64,000 nt of DNA, from NCBI RefSeq assembly GCF_006363915.1, contig NZ_CP040946.1; one strand, written 5' to 3'. Source of the stretch: Methylophilus medardensis. Its GTDB lineage: Bacteria; Pseudomonadota; Gammaproteobacteria; Burkholderiales; Methylophilaceae. Below, piece by piece: positions 18,096 to 26,775 of this stretch; position 1 is the first letter of the stretch, and every line of letters begins with the position of its first letter. The notes under the pieces are model-generated. The model had not been told where the DNA came from, did no database searches, and saw only the letters and a list, made by a program, of their open reading frames with translations. Position numbers and translations under genes: made by a program.

Positions 18096-19940
18096 CTACT
18101 CGGAAATTAATTTCTCAATAGCATTAATGATACCTTCAGTATCTAGACCACATTCAGCCAGCATAGTTTCGTGGTTGCCATGCTCGATAAATTCATCTGG
18201 CAAACCCAAACAACGTACCGGTTTGTGTAAAACATGCGCTTGCAAACACTCCATGACTGCCGCACCTGCGCCACCCATCAAAGCGTTTTCTTCAACGGTG
18301 ACTAAATAGTCGTGGCTGCGCGCCATTTCAAGCACCATGGCCTCATCGAGTGGTTTGATGAAGCGCATATTCACTACGCTGGCATTGAGCACTTCTGCCG
18401 CCTGCATGGCGGGCTGCACCCGACTCCCAAAAGCCAAAATCGCAACGGTTTTGCCCTCACGCTTGTGTTCAGCCTTGCCGATCGCCAACGTTTCAAGCGT
18501 TGGTGTGATGGTTGCGCCGATGCCACTGCCACGTGGATAGCGCACGGCTGCGGTGCCTTTGTATTGATAGCCTGTGCTCAGCATCTGCCGACATTCGTTC
18601 TCATCAGCAGGCGCCATGATAACGATATTGGGGATGCAACGTAAAAAACTCAAGTCGAAGCTGCCAGCATGGGTCGGGCCATCGGCACCGACTAAGCCAG
18701 CGCGATCAATCGCCAACAATACATCTAAATCTTGCAGCGCAATGTCATGGATGAGTTGGTCATAAGCGCGTTGCAAAAAGGTCGAGTAAATGGCCACCAC
18801 TGGTTTCAGGCCATCACACGCCATCCCTGCGGCAAACGTCAGCGCGTGTTGCTCCGCGATGCCCACGTCAAAATAGCGTTGCGGATATGCCTCAGCAAAG
18901 CGGTTGAGGCCAGAGCCATCACACATGGCGGGCGTGATGCCGATTAGTTTGTCATCAGCCGCCGCCATATCGACCAGCCAATCACCAAAGATTTGCGTGT
19001 AACTCGGGCGGTCGCTCTGGCTGAGGCTATGGCCGTTTTGCGGATCAAACTTGCTGACCCCATGATATTTATTCGGATTATCTTCGGCTGGGCTGTAGCC
19101 CTTACCCTTTTGCGTGACCACATGCAAAAACTGCGGGCCTTGCAACTGACGAATGTTGCTGAGGGTGTCGGTCAGCGTATCAATGTCATGACCATCAATC
19201 GGGCCAATGTAGTTAAACCCGAATTCTTCAAATAGGGTGCCCGGGGTGACCATGCCTTTGGCGTGTTCTTCTGCGCGTCGGGCGAACTCTTTGACCGGCG
19301 GCATGATGTCGAGCACTTTTTTTCCGCTGCGGCGCACACTGTCATACAACTTGCCTGACATGAGTCGTGCCAGATAGTTATTCAACGCGCCGACATTGTT
19401 TGAAATGCTCATGTCGTTGTCGTTGAGAATCACCAGCAGATTGGTGTCCATATCGCCTGCATTGTTTAATGCTTCAAATGCCATGCCCGCAGTCATCGCA
19501 CCGTCACCGATAATCGCCACACTGCGGCGATTTGAGCCCAGTGTTTTTGCAGCGACCGCCATCCCCAGTGCCGCTGAAATAGAGGTGCTGGAGTGTCCGG
19601 TGCCAAAGGTATCGTATTCGCTCTCATCGCGCTTGGGGAAACCAGCAATGCCGCCCGCTTTACGCAGGTTAGCCATGGCTTCACGGCGACCGGTCAGAAT
19701 TTTATGCGGATAGGTTTGGTGACCCACATCCCACACGAGCCGATCATCTGGCGTGTTGTAAACGTAGTGCAACGCAATGGTAAGCTCGACCACGCCAAGG
19801 TTGGAGGCCAGATGCCCTCCCGTTTGCGAAACGCTTTGGATCAAGAATGCACGCAGTTCTGCGGCGAGCACTTTTAGTTGTGCCCGCTCTAGTTGGCGTA
19901 AATCTGTGGGCGATTGAATACGAGACAGCAAGGAAGTCAT
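18096..19940 (-). CDS. dxs: 1-deoxy-D-xylulose-5-phosphate synthase
   Basis: DXS condenses pyruvate and glyceraldehyde 3-phosphate, the entry step of the MEP isoprenoid pathway. The 614-residue thiamine-diphosphate enzyme shows the GDGAMTAGMAFEALNNAG cofactor motif with NDNDMSISNNVG, and the transketolase-like DRAGLVGADGPTHAGSFD segment. It follows ispA with two bases between them, so both pathway ends share one transcript. Confidence 0.97.
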   Translation of the reverse strand: MTSLLSRIQSPTDLRQLERAQLKVLAAELRAFLIQSVSQTGGHLASNLGVVELTIALHYVYNTPDDRLVWDVGHQTYPHKILTGRREAMANLRKAGGIAGFPKRDESEYDTFGTGHSSTSISAALGMAVAAKTLGSNRRSVAIIGDGAMTAGMAFEALNNAGDMDTNLLVILNDNDMSISNNVGALNNYLARLMSGKLYDSVRRSGKKVLDIMPPVKEFARRAEEHAKGMVTPGTLFEEFGFNYIGPIDGHDIDTLTDTLSNIRQLQGPQFLHVVTQKGKGYSPAEDNPNKYHGVSKFDPQNGHSLSQSDRPSYTQIFGDWLVDMAAADDKLIGITPAMCDGSGLNRFAEAYPQRYFDVGIAEQHALTFAAGMACDGLKPVVAIYSTFLQRAYDQLIHDIALQDLDVLLAIDRAGLVGADGPTHAGSFDLSFLRCIPNIVIMAPADENECRQMLSTGYQYKGTAAVRYPRGSGIGATITPTLETLAIGKAEHKREGKTVAILAFGSRVQPAMQAAEVLNASVVNMRFIKPLDEAMVLEMARSHDYLVTVEENALMGGAGAAVMECLQAHVLHKPVRCLGLPDEFIEHGNHETMLAECGLDTEGIINAIEKLISE

Positions 19941-19942
19941 GA

Positions 19943-20833
19943 TTAAAATGGTCGCTCACAAATAAATCTGGCAATGCCTCTAAGGGGGTCGGCTTGGGCC
20001 CCAAAGGCTGCGAGCAGGGCTAGGGTTTGCGTGTGCAAGTGGCTCACGAGCGATTTGGCCTCATCAAGCCCCAGCAGGCTGACATAGGTGGATTTATCCT
20101 GCAGCGCATCTTTGCCTGCCGTTTTGCCTAAGGTTTGCGTATCTGCGGTTGCATCCAGAATATCATCCACCACCTGAAAAGCCAGCCCCATGTGCTGGCT
20201 ATATTGCATCAAGGTGTTAATTAGTTGCGGCGCCGTCTCATTTGCGGCAAAGGCGCCGAGTAACGCCGCGGCCTCAATCAAGGCGCCTGTTTTGTACTGA
20301 TGCATGGTTTCAAGTGCACTGCGCGACAAGCGTTTGCCTGTACTTTGCAAATCGATGCTTTGACCACCGCACATCCCGCGCGAGCCGGTGGCGTTTGCCA
20401 GCACTTGCACCTGTTTTAGAGCCTGAGGCGCCCCAGTATCCACCAGACACTCAAACGCCAAGCTTTGCAGCGCATCGCCCACCAGCAAGGCCGTTGCATC
20501 ATCATATTGCTTATGGCAACTGGGTTTACCACGGCGCAGATCATCGTCATCCATACAGGGCATATCATCATGCACCAACGAAAAAGCGTGAATGAGTTCT
20601 ACCGCCGCCGCTGCGGCATCTGCACGCTCGAGGGTGGTTTCTGCCAATTCAGCAGCGGCATAGCTCAGCAGTGCACGCACGCGCTTGCCGCCACCCAGCA
20701 CCGCATAACGCATAGCCGCGTGCAAACGCTCCGGTAACACCGTCTCGGCTGGCAGTGTTTGCGCCAGTACTTGCTCAATACGCTGTTGATGGGCATTTGC
20801 CCATTGATCAAAAACAAAAGGAGGATGCGTCAT
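19943..20833 (-). CDS. ispA: Farnesyl diphosphate synthase
   Basis: IspA builds farnesyl diphosphate from IPP and DMAPP. The protein contains the first aspartate-rich motif in LVHDDMPCMDDDDLRRGKP and the second in FQVVDDILDATADTQTLGK, as well as LGGGKRVRALL and MCGGQSIDL. The start is uncertain: ATG 20833 gives 296 residues, and a TTG at 20848 would add five. Neither has a strong ribosome site. It lies between xseB and dxs. Confidence 0.95.
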   Translation of the reverse strand: MTHPPFVFDQWANAHQQRIEQVLAQTLPAETVLPERLHAAMRYAVLGGGKRVRALLSYAAAELAETTLERADAAAAAVELIHAFSLVHDDMPCMDDDDLRRGKPSCHKQYDDATALLVGDALQSLAFECLVDTGAPQALKQVQVLANATGSRGMCGGQSIDLQSTGKRLSRSALETMHQYKTGALIEAAALLGAFAANETAPQLINTLMQYSQHMGLAFQVVDDILDATADTQTLGKTAGKDALQDKSTYVSLLGLDEAKSLVSHLHTQTLALLAAFGAQADPLRGIARFICERPF

Positions 20834-20860
20834 GAATAATGCCGTCAAAGGAGCACGGTG

Positions 20861-21106
20861 CTAATTGGCCTCAAACGGGGTGAGTTGCTGTTGCTGATTC
20901 AAGATCATGACCGTTTGCTCAGCTTGCTGTAATGAGGCCTGACAGGCTTGTAGCAACTGCATGCCCTCAGTGTAGGCTGTGAGCGCGCTTTCAAGCGGGA
21001 GCTCACCTGATTCCATGCTTTTGACAATGGACTCCAAGGCGGCCAGACGCTCGGCAAAGGTTTGTGGGTCATTCACCGCGGCGGGTGACTTTTTGGAAGC
21101 GGTCAT
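20861..21106 (-). CDS. xseB: Exodeoxyribonuclease VII small subunit
   Basis: An 81-residue protein with the XseB pattern TFAERLAALESIVKSMESGE followed by LPLESALTAYTEGMQLLQ. It partners XseA in single-stranded DNA degradation. It is first in the xseB-ispA-dxs run, a common proteobacterial order that supports the call despite its small size. Confidence 0.93.
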   Translation of the reverse strand: MTASKKSPAAVNDPQTFAERLAALESIVKSMESGELPLESALTAYTEGMQLLQACQASLQQAEQTVMILNQQQQLTPFEAN

Positions 21107-21187
21107 GAAATTTAGCCTGTTTAAACGCAGACTATTTTAACAAAACTCCCTTGGCTTGCGGGATTATTCTCAACGCAACAAGTGTCG

Positions 21188-21838
21188 TTACGCTGGTAAA
21201 ACGCGTAGCAAGAACTGGCGGATATCGTCAATCTCTGCCTCACACACACTGTGGGCCATTTCATACTCATGCCATTCCACCGCGTAACCCGCCGCCTCCA
21301 ACGCCGCGCGCGAAGACTGTGCGGTCGCCAAGGTGATCACACCATCTTGTCTGCCATGCGCCATCCAGATCGGACACTGTTGATTGCTCACATGTTGCTC
21401 GGCAACCAACTGGTTTTTTAACGGTAAATAAGTCGAGAGCGCTAATACGCCCGCTAATGACTGATTAAAACGCGTCGCCGTATGTAACGCCATTGCGCCA
21501 CCTTGCGAAAATCCTGCCAGTAAAATGCGCTGTGCAGGCACGCCATCCGCAATTTCGGCTTCAATCATGCTGTTGATCTCTTGCTGCATGCTTTTAATGC
21601 CCGCTTCGTCTTGTTGACTCTCAGAAGCTAGCCCAAAAATGTCATACCAGGCGCGCATTTCGTAGCCGTTATTGAGGGTGACTGGCCGATAAGGTGCGTG
21701 GGGGAGTATGAATTTAATATGCGGGAGATTGAGCATCTGAACCACAGGCTCAAAGTCATGGCCGTCGGCGCCTAGGCCGTGTAGCCAAATAATTGCGGAT
21801 TTTTGTGCTTGAGGGTTGCTAATCACAGTTTTTAACAA
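21188..21838 (-). CDS. Carboxylesterase/phospholipase-family alpha/beta hydrolase
   Basis: A 216-residue hydrolase of the Abhydrolase_2 (EstB/YpfH-like) family. IIWLHGLGADGHDF forms the oxyanion region, LAGFSQGGAMAL holds the nucleophilic serine, MAHGRQDGVI has the aspartate and YEMAHSVC the histidine. Substrates are short-chain esters in characterised members; the natural one is unknown. The start is probably the TTG at 21838, with a GTG at 21826 as alternative. It is separate from pilA, whose terminator lies between them. Confidence 0.88.
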   Translation of the reverse strand: MLKTVISNPQAQKSAIIWLHGLGADGHDFEPVVQMLNLPHIKFILPHAPYRPVTLNNGYEMRAWYDIFGLASESQQDEAGIKSMQQEINSMIEAEIADGVPAQRILLAGFSQGGAMALHTATRFNQSLAGVLALSTYLPLKNQLVAEQHVSNQQCPIWMAHGRQDGVITLATAQSSRAALEAAGYAVEWHEYEMAHSVCEAEIDDIRQFLLRVLPA

Positions 21839-21900
21839 AATAAATCATCCGATCGATTTAGTCTGTAAATTTTATCAAATTTTCTACATAGAATACGCAT

Positions 21901-21931
21901 AAAAAAACCTGCTTCTCAGCAGGTTTTTTTA
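21901..21931. terminator. Terminator downstream of pilA
   Basis: AAAAAAACCTGC-TTCTCA-GCAGGTTTTTTT gives a 12-bp stem including its A/T flanks. It lies just past the pilA stop and can work in both directions. Confidence 0.8.
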
Positions 21932-21943
21932 TGTTTTTAGCAA

Positions 21944-22285
21944 TTAAATACATGAACCAGCGTTTGCCATGCTGCAGGAGTAACTTTTACCAGCAGTGCC
22001 GCCAACTGGAGCATAGACTGCAGTGTCTGTTAGTGCGGCAGCAGCTGTAGTAACTGTGCAATTTGTGCCAGCGTATGCTGGAAGGTTTGCGGTGTTACCC
22101 AGCACGATTTGTGCGTAGGTACGTTTCGCATGAGCACTTGCTTCTTCGAGGCATGCGCCGTTGTGGGCCTCTTGGACATAATCTGTGTAAGCCGGAATTG
22201 CGACAGAAGCCAAAATACCGATAATCGCCACAACGATCATCAATTCAATCAGGGTAAAGCCTTGTTGTACGTGTTTTTTCATCAT
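21944..22285 (-). CDS. pilA: Type IV pilin (major pilin PilA-like)
   Basis: A 113-residue prepilin. The short leader MMKKHVQQG is followed by FTLIELMIVVAIIGILASVAIPAY, the class IVa pilin N-terminal helix with Glu5. PilD would cut after Gly9. The C-terminal part has paired cysteines (NCTV and YSCSMANAGSC) that would close the D-region loop. The mature protein of about 104 residues is shorter than most major pilins. AAGGA lies five bases before the ATG at 22285. It is driven by a sigma-54 promoter and stands alone, without other pil genes. Confidence 0.9.
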   Translation of the reverse strand: MMKKHVQQGFTLIELMIVVAIIGILASVAIPAYTDYVQEAHNGACLEEASAHAKRTYAQIVLGNTANLPAYAGTNCTVTTAAAALTDTAVYAPVGGTAGKSYSCSMANAGSCI

Positions 22286-22364
22286 GTTTTCCTTTTGTGT
22301 AAAGTTTAAAGTGAACATCATCTGTTTACTTCACTGCTTTTCCAACAGTGTTCGGTAACCATTA

Positions 22365-22380
22365 AGCAACAGGTGTGCCA
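22365..22380 (-). promoter_or_regulatory. Sigma-54 (RpoN) promoter of pilA
   Basis: On the minus strand the sequence reads TGGCAC-ACCTG-TTGCT, a perfect match to the -24/-12 consensus TGGCAC-N5-TTGCW. Transcription would begin near 22353, leaving a leader of about 70 bases. This is the classic arrangement for PilS/PilR-controlled pilin genes; pilSR are not in the window. Confidence 0.85.
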
Positions 22381-22498
22381 GCTATTGTATTTTTGCGGAT
22401 AACTTATTGATCAATATGAATTAAGGGGGTTATATGCCTTGTTTCATTGAATTGATTTCAATGTTTTGTCGATAAGGCATTCACCCGCTGGCTGACGT

Positions 22499-22521
22499 AA
22501 AGTGACAGTGCGCGTCACTTT
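22499..22521. repeat. Inverted repeat, possible activator site upstream of pilA
   Basis: AAAGTGAC (22499-22506) and GTCACTTT (22514-22521) form a perfect 8-bp inverted repeat with seven bases between. It lies about 120-155 bases upstream of the sigma-54 promoter, a normal distance for an enhancer-binding protein. I see nothing else in the gap from 22381 to 22572. Confidence 0.4.
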
Positions 22522-22572
22522 TGGTCAATCTGAGTGATGTTTTTGGTCAGGCGAGGGTGGGGTGCAGAATGC

Positions 22573-22603
22573 AAAAAAGGGATTGTGTGGTACACAATCC
22601 CTT
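22573..22603 (-). terminator. Terminator of the MxaD-like gene
   Basis: The 12-bp stem AAGGGATTGTGT/ACACAATCCCTT has a three-base loop. On the minus strand it is followed by six T residues, so it terminates the transcript coming from 23282. Confidence 0.85.
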
Positions 22604-22736
22604 CATTGGGTGTTAGCTTTTAGCTTTTGACCAAAAACTACATTTGCAAAAAAACGTATTTTACAGCGTAAGACTTACCAGAATTTCCACCAGGGTTTAC
22701 TGTTGCCTTGCGTGCGCTTTCCAGAACCCTGGCTGA

Positions 22737-23282
22737 TTACTTTCCCGATTCGGCGACCTTTTTCAGGCTTTCGAGACCTGGGTCAAAAAAATCGTTGACG
22801 GCTTTTGTCGCAGCGTCGTCGTTTTGTTCAGGCTTTGGAATGTTGGATGAGTCGGCACGGGTGTAGCTACCTTTGATGCTGACGATGGTGTCGCTACCAC
22901 TCGCAGTGACGGTGATTGTCGGATAAAAGTTAGCCAGTTGTAATGTGCTTTTTTCGAGGATGTATTCGTACTTTAAGCGCATGCCCGCGTCGTCAATTGA
23001 GCGCAGTTTTTCAAACATGACACCGCCGTTTTTGAGTTTAACGGTGCGGTAAGTGGCATCGTCGCCGTTTTCGTCTTTTTTCTGCTCCACGGTGGTGGAT
23101 TCAACGCCAGCATGCCAGGCTTGAACGTTGCCAAAGTCTTTGAGCAATGCCCACACTTTTGCTGGGGCCGCCTTAATGGTCACGGTTTTTTCAAAGCGTA
23201 GCGCAGCTGCGCCATGGGCCGCGGCAGTGAGTGGAATCAGCGGCAATAAAGAAACAGCAATTATGCCAAAAATTTTTTTCAT
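22737..23282 (-). CDS. Periplasmic SRPBCC (START-like) protein, MxaD-like
   Basis: A 181-residue secreted protein. Residues 1-22 form a signal peptide (KKIFGIIAVSLLPLIPLTAAA). The rest is an SRPBCC/polyketide-cyclase fold opening with VTIKAAPAKVWALLKDFGNVQAWHAGV. Small periplasmic SRPBCC proteins in methylotrophs include MxaD, which helps methanol dehydrogenase pass electrons to its cytochrome. The link here is inference from fold, export and the adjacent beta-propeller; no mxaF or xoxF is in the window. AGGAG precedes the ATG. Confidence 0.7.
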   Translation of the reverse strand: MKKIFGIIAVSLLPLIPLTAAAHGAAALRFEKTVTIKAAPAKVWALLKDFGNVQAWHAGVESTTVEQKKDENGDDATYRTVKLKNGGVMFEKLRSIDDAGMRLKYEYILEKSTLQLANFYPTITVTASGSDTIVSIKGSYTRADSSNIPKPEQNDDAATKAVNDFFDPGLESLKKVAESGK

Positions 23283-23417
23283 TACATTTCTCCTGATATT
23301 GACAGACTTTAAAACGGGAACGATGCGGTCTATAGGTTTTAAAATAACCCGAGACTTTACCTAAAAAAAACATTCTTTGCGACAAGTTCATGGCGCATCG
23401 GGTGAAAAAAGCACATT

Positions 23418-24425
23418 TTATTTGGCCTCTAGGATAAATTGACCAAAGGCGCGGCAAAGTTTTGGGCTAGCAAGGGTGCTCGTCACCGTATTGGTCCGCG
23501 CGTCGATCAGCGTGATGGTATCTGAGCCCCAGTTTGCCACCACCACTTGTTGCGTCGCTTTATCGTATTCAATACCCTCAGGAAACTCACCGACGGCAAT
23601 GGTTTTTACTGTTTTGCTGGTATTCAAATCAATCACCGATACGCTTTCGGCGTGATTATTCGTCACATAAGCCCAGCGGCTGTCTGGGCTGATGGCGACG
23701 CCGTAAGGGTGTTGGCCCGTGCGGATGGTGCTCGATTGGTAGGTGTCGGTATCAAGAAGCGTTAAGCTGTTGCTGACAACGTTGACGACAAACAGCGTCC
23801 GACCATCTGGGCTCAAATTGAGCGCAAAAGGGTGCAGTCCTACGGGTACTTGCGCCAGTCTTTTCAGCGTAACAGTGTCAACAACCGTCACATCGTTGCT
23901 GTCACGGTTGGCGATGAACAGTTTTTTGTTGTTTGCACTGACCAACATGCCGGAGGGGGTTTTGCCCGCTTTAAACGCTTGTTGCTTCTCTGGGTGGGCC
24001 GTATCGATCGCAATTACTTGTTCACCTCCCCAATCGGCAACATACAAGATGCGTTCATCGCGGCTCAGCGTGATCCCGACTGCTTGCACATGCACGGGAA
24101 TCTCTAATATTTTTTGCTGCGTCTCACTGTTGATGACTGACACGCTTTGGCTATTGGCGTTGCTAATGTAGACGCGCTGCTGTTTGGCTGCAATGGCCAC
24201 CCCCACTGGGGCTTTGCCTACCTCAATGGTGTGTGTGATTTGTTTAAGCTGCGTATCGAGCACCGAGACGGTGTCGCTGCCCTGATTGGTGACATACGCT
24301 AGATTGCCTGCATGGGACGCCAGACTAAAAGTTGCAGAGGCTAACCATGCCCACCATATTCTGGTAGCTGTGCCATGACGCGTTAACGGCAGAAAGTGGC
24401 TGAACCTCGGTGCTTTAAAGGGCAT
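23418..24425 (-). CDS. Secreted YVTN-family beta-propeller protein
   Basis: The mature part starts with LAYVTNQGSDTVSVLDTQ and repeats a block of about 42 residues seven times, each with variants of YVTN/YIAN, VSVID and VGxxPxGV. This is a 40-residue YVTN beta-propeller, a seven-bladed periplasmic fold. Related proteins cluster with PQQ-dependent alcohol dehydrogenases. An uncleaved leader of about 40 residues with a WWAWLASATFSLASHA core precedes the repeats. The start is uncertain: ATG 24425 was chosen; in-frame ATGs at 24497 and 24521 exist. It lies upstream of the MxaD-like gene on the same strand. Confidence 0.8.
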   Translation of the reverse strand: MPFKAPRFSHFLPLTRHGTATRIWWAWLASATFSLASHAGNLAYVTNQGSDTVSVLDTQLKQITHTIEVGKAPVGVAIAAKQQRVYISNANSQSVSVINSETQQKILEIPVHVQAVGITLSRDERILYVADWGGEQVIAIDTAHPEKQQAFKAGKTPSGMLVSANNKKLFIANRDSNDVTVVDTVTLKRLAQVPVGLHPFALNLSPDGRTLFVVNVVSNSLTLLDTDTYQSSTIRTGQHPYGVAISPDSRWAYVTNNHAESVSVIDLNTSKTVKTIAVGEFPEGIEYDKATQQVVVANWGSDTITLIDARTNTVTSTLASPKLCRAFGQFILEAK

Positions 24426-24656
24426 TGCAAAATTGCTCACGGGTATCAAACGAATAGGGGCGAAACCAGTTGACAGCGATGTTGATTGTATAGCCATAAA
24501 TGCATTGTGGGAAATGCACAAATTATTTGTAAATATATGAAAAAAAACAATTTATTGTCATATGACCCAAACGGACTATTTTATTTAAGCAATCGACTGA
24601 CATACAATGCAATCAAAGTTTAAAACCACAATTGTCTATTAAATAAGGGAATCAAG

Positions 24657-25385
24657 ATGAAAAACACATTTTACGCGGGTTTGAAGCTGCTGTTGTCGTT
24701 TTCTTTGTTGGCCATTACGCATTCAGCGTATGCGGTTACCACCACAGGCACCGTCACTGGTAGCGATTTTGTCAATGGTCAGTCAAGCTACGCAACGACT
24801 TTCTCAGATGGCACCGTAGCCACTTTCACAGGTAGCAGCGCGTTTCAGAAAAAATCACAAGACGGTATCACTGGTGTGGGTATTTCTGGCGGTAGAACCG
24901 CTGGTGAAATTGATATCGGTGAAAGCTTGACCGGTTCTTTCTCAAAAGAAGTAATTGTTTACTCTTTGAATTTGGCTTTGTTGTTTGATGGCCCAGAGTA
25001 TAGCGACGTTAAAGAAGTGGCAAAAATGTTAGTAAACTACGCTGACGGCGGCACTGCTAACTATTATTTGACAGCGACTGGCGTGCACACTGCTTCATGG
25101 ACAGGCGAGGGTTCAGTGATCTCTATCGGTAGCGGTGCTGTGAACGGTGGTACAGGTGCATGGCAAATCAATAACCCATTTGGTACACGTTCTGTAGACA
25201 GCATCGTGTTTACCGCGTCGAAAGGCTTTCCAGCCTCAAGTTGCGGAAACCGCTGTGATAACCAATCTGACTACACCTTTGTGAGCATGGTTGTGACGCC
25301 AGTGCCAGAAGCACATACTTCTGCCATGATGTTTGCTGGTTTGTTGATCATGGGTGGTTTGGCAGCACGTCGCGCTAGATCCTAA
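24657..25385 (+). CDS. PEP-CTERM sorted exported protein
   Basis: A 242-residue protein with a signal peptide (residues 1-26, ending AYA) and a C-terminal sorting tail: PVPEAHTS, a hydrophobic helix AMMFAGLLIMGGLAA and the basic end RRARS. This is the PEP-CTERM signal recognised by exosortase EpsH/XrtA in exopolysaccharide-forming bacteria. The body is rich in Gly, Ser and Thr and has two cysteines near the C-terminus (SSCGNRC). Its function is not known. AAGGGA precedes the ATG, and a strong terminator follows. Confidence 0.85.
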   Translation: MKNTFYAGLKLLLSFSLLAITHSAYAVTTTGTVTGSDFVNGQSSYATTFSDGTVATFTGSSAFQKKSQDGITGVGISGGRTAGEIDIGESLTGSFSKEVIVYSLNLALLFDGPEYSDVKEVAKMLVNYADGGTANYYLTATGVHTASWTGEGSVISIGSGAVNGGTGAWQINNPFGTRSVDSIVFTASKGFPASSCGNRCDNQSDYTFVSMVVTPVPEAHTSAMMFAGLLIMGGLAARRARS

Positions 25386-25401
25386 GCAATTTCGTACGCT
25401 G

Positions 25402-25433
25402 AAAAAAAGCTCACTGCAAGTGAGCTTTTTTTT
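25402..25433 (+). terminator. Terminator after the PEP-CTERM gene
   Basis: AAAAAAAGCTCACT-GCA-AGTGAGCTTTTTTTT gives a 7-bp GC-containing stem extended by A/T pairs. It lies 17 bases after the stop. Confidence 0.85.
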
Positions 25434-25534
25434 GTATCCAGCGCAGGTGGCTTTATCGTATCAGCGTGCTGGTTCTCCTTTCATTAAAGCGCAAAGTGTG
25501 AAAAAATTGCTAGAAATATTGAAGGCAGTTTTTT

Positions 25535-26083
25535 ATGTTAGATCGTGATGGATACCGTCCGAACGTTGGCATTGTGCTCTGCAATGCACACAACCAAGTG
25601 TTCTGGGGCAAGCGCATCAGAGAGCATGCTTGGCAGTTTCCGCAAGGTGGCATCAAATATGGTGAAACGCCGGAACAAGCCATGTATCGTGAGCTGATGG
25701 AAGAGGTGGGCCTCAAGCCCGAGCACGTCAAAATTCTCGGTCGCACTCGTGACTGGTTGCGTTATGAAGTCCCGACAAGCTGGATCAAGCGCGAATGGCG
25801 CGGTAGCTATAAAGGCCAAAAGCAAATTTGGTTCTTGTTGCGTTTGACCGGACGCGATTCGGATGTGTCTTTACGCGCCACTGAGCATCCAGAGTTTGAT
25901 GCCTGGCGCTGGAGTGAGTATTGGGTGCCACTTGAAGATGTGATTGAGTTTAAGCGTGAGGTATATCAGTTGGCGCTGAATGAGCTGGCCACGTTTTTGC
26001 ACCATGCGGGCAGGCGCAACGGTGGCAAACCGCGCAAACCCGCCCCGGCAGCCAAGTTGCCCCCAGCCGTTACACCTGAATAG
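25535..26083 (+). CDS. rppH: RNA pyrophosphohydrolase (Nudix)
   Basis: RppH removes pyrophosphate from 5' triphosphate mRNA ends and so triggers decay. The 182-residue protein starts with MLDRDGYRPNVGIVLCN, as in E. coli RppH, and has the Nudix box GGIKYGETPEQAMYRELMEE followed by VGL. The C-terminal tail is Pro/Lys-rich. It converges with msrA, 12 bases apart. Confidence 0.95.
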   Translation: MLDRDGYRPNVGIVLCNAHNQVFWGKRIREHAWQFPQGGIKYGETPEQAMYRELMEEVGLKPEHVKILGRTRDWLRYEVPTSWIKREWRGSYKGQKQIWFLLRLTGRDSDVSLRATEHPEFDAWRWSEYWVPLEDVIEFKREVYQLALNELATFLHHAGRRNGGKPRKPAPAAKLPPAVTPE

Positions 26084-26095
26084 CGGGCAACTCGC

Positions 26096-26611
26096 TTAGA
26101 GCCAAATTGCGGTTGCGCGGTCTTGCGGCAAAATCCAATCTGGGCGCAAACCATGGCAGGTGTAACCGTTGGGATACCGCACGAGATAATCCTGATGCTC
26201 TGGTTCAGCCAGCCAAAATTCACTGGCTGGCGTGATTTCTGTCACGATTTTCCCCGGCCAAATATCCGTGGCATTCATTTCGGCAATCAATTGTTCTGCA
26301 ACCGCTTTTTGTGCGGCTTGCGCATAATAGATCGCTGAGCGATAAGACGGTCCTAAGTCATTGCCTTGGCGATTGACTGTGGTTGGATCGTGGATTTGGA
26401 AAAAAAACACCAGCAATTGCCGTAAGCTAATCTGTGTTGCGTCAAAGTCTATTGCTATGGCCTCAGCGTGGTTGCCGTGATCACGATAAGTGGCATTGGC
26501 AATTTCACCGCCGGTGTAACCGACACGGGTCGCAGTGACGCCGGGTAAGCGTCGAAACAAGTCCTGCATGCCCCAAAAACAGCCGCCGGCGAGAATAATG
26601 TTGTCGTGCAT
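26096..26611 (-). CDS. msrA: Peptide methionine-S-sulfoxide reductase MsrA
   Basis: MsrA repairs oxidised methionine (S form) in proteins. The 171-residue protein has the catalytic motif GGCFWGMQDLFRRLPGV near the N-terminus, RVGYTGG and GNHAEAIAIDFD. Resolving cysteines typical of longer MsrA are not obvious; one Cys lies at YTCHGLRPDW near the C-terminus. It stands alone. Confidence 0.95.
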   Translation of the reverse strand: MHDNIILAGGCFWGMQDLFRRLPGVTATRVGYTGGEIANATYRDHGNHAEAIAIDFDATQISLRQLLVFFFQIHDPTTVNRQGNDLGPSYRSAIYYAQAAQKAVAEQLIAEMNATDIWPGKIVTEITPASEFWLAEPEHQDYLVRYPNGYTCHGLRPDWILPQDRATAIWL

Positions 26612-26734
26612 AAATCCTACTTTCGATCTAATCTAAGTGCTGGCAAGCAATTGCCGCCAGTTGAGCGTGGCTTTAGAAGGTTGTGGTGTATCAAATCAAA
26701 CACTTACAATCTGTCCAGTATAGGTGGTTTAGGT

Positions 26735-26751
26735 TAAAATGCTGCATTTTA
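26735..26751. promoter_or_regulatory. Palindrome over the gap promoter, candidate operator
   Basis: TAAAATGCTGCATTTTA is a perfect inverted repeat (8+1+8) 25 bases before the gap ATG. Its first half contains TAAAAT, a plausible -10. A repressor bound here would control gap and perhaps pgk. The regulator is unknown and the site is not repeated before the second gap gene. Confidence 0.4.
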
Positions 26752-26775
26752 GTTCTAAGCAATGTTGGGGAGCAT

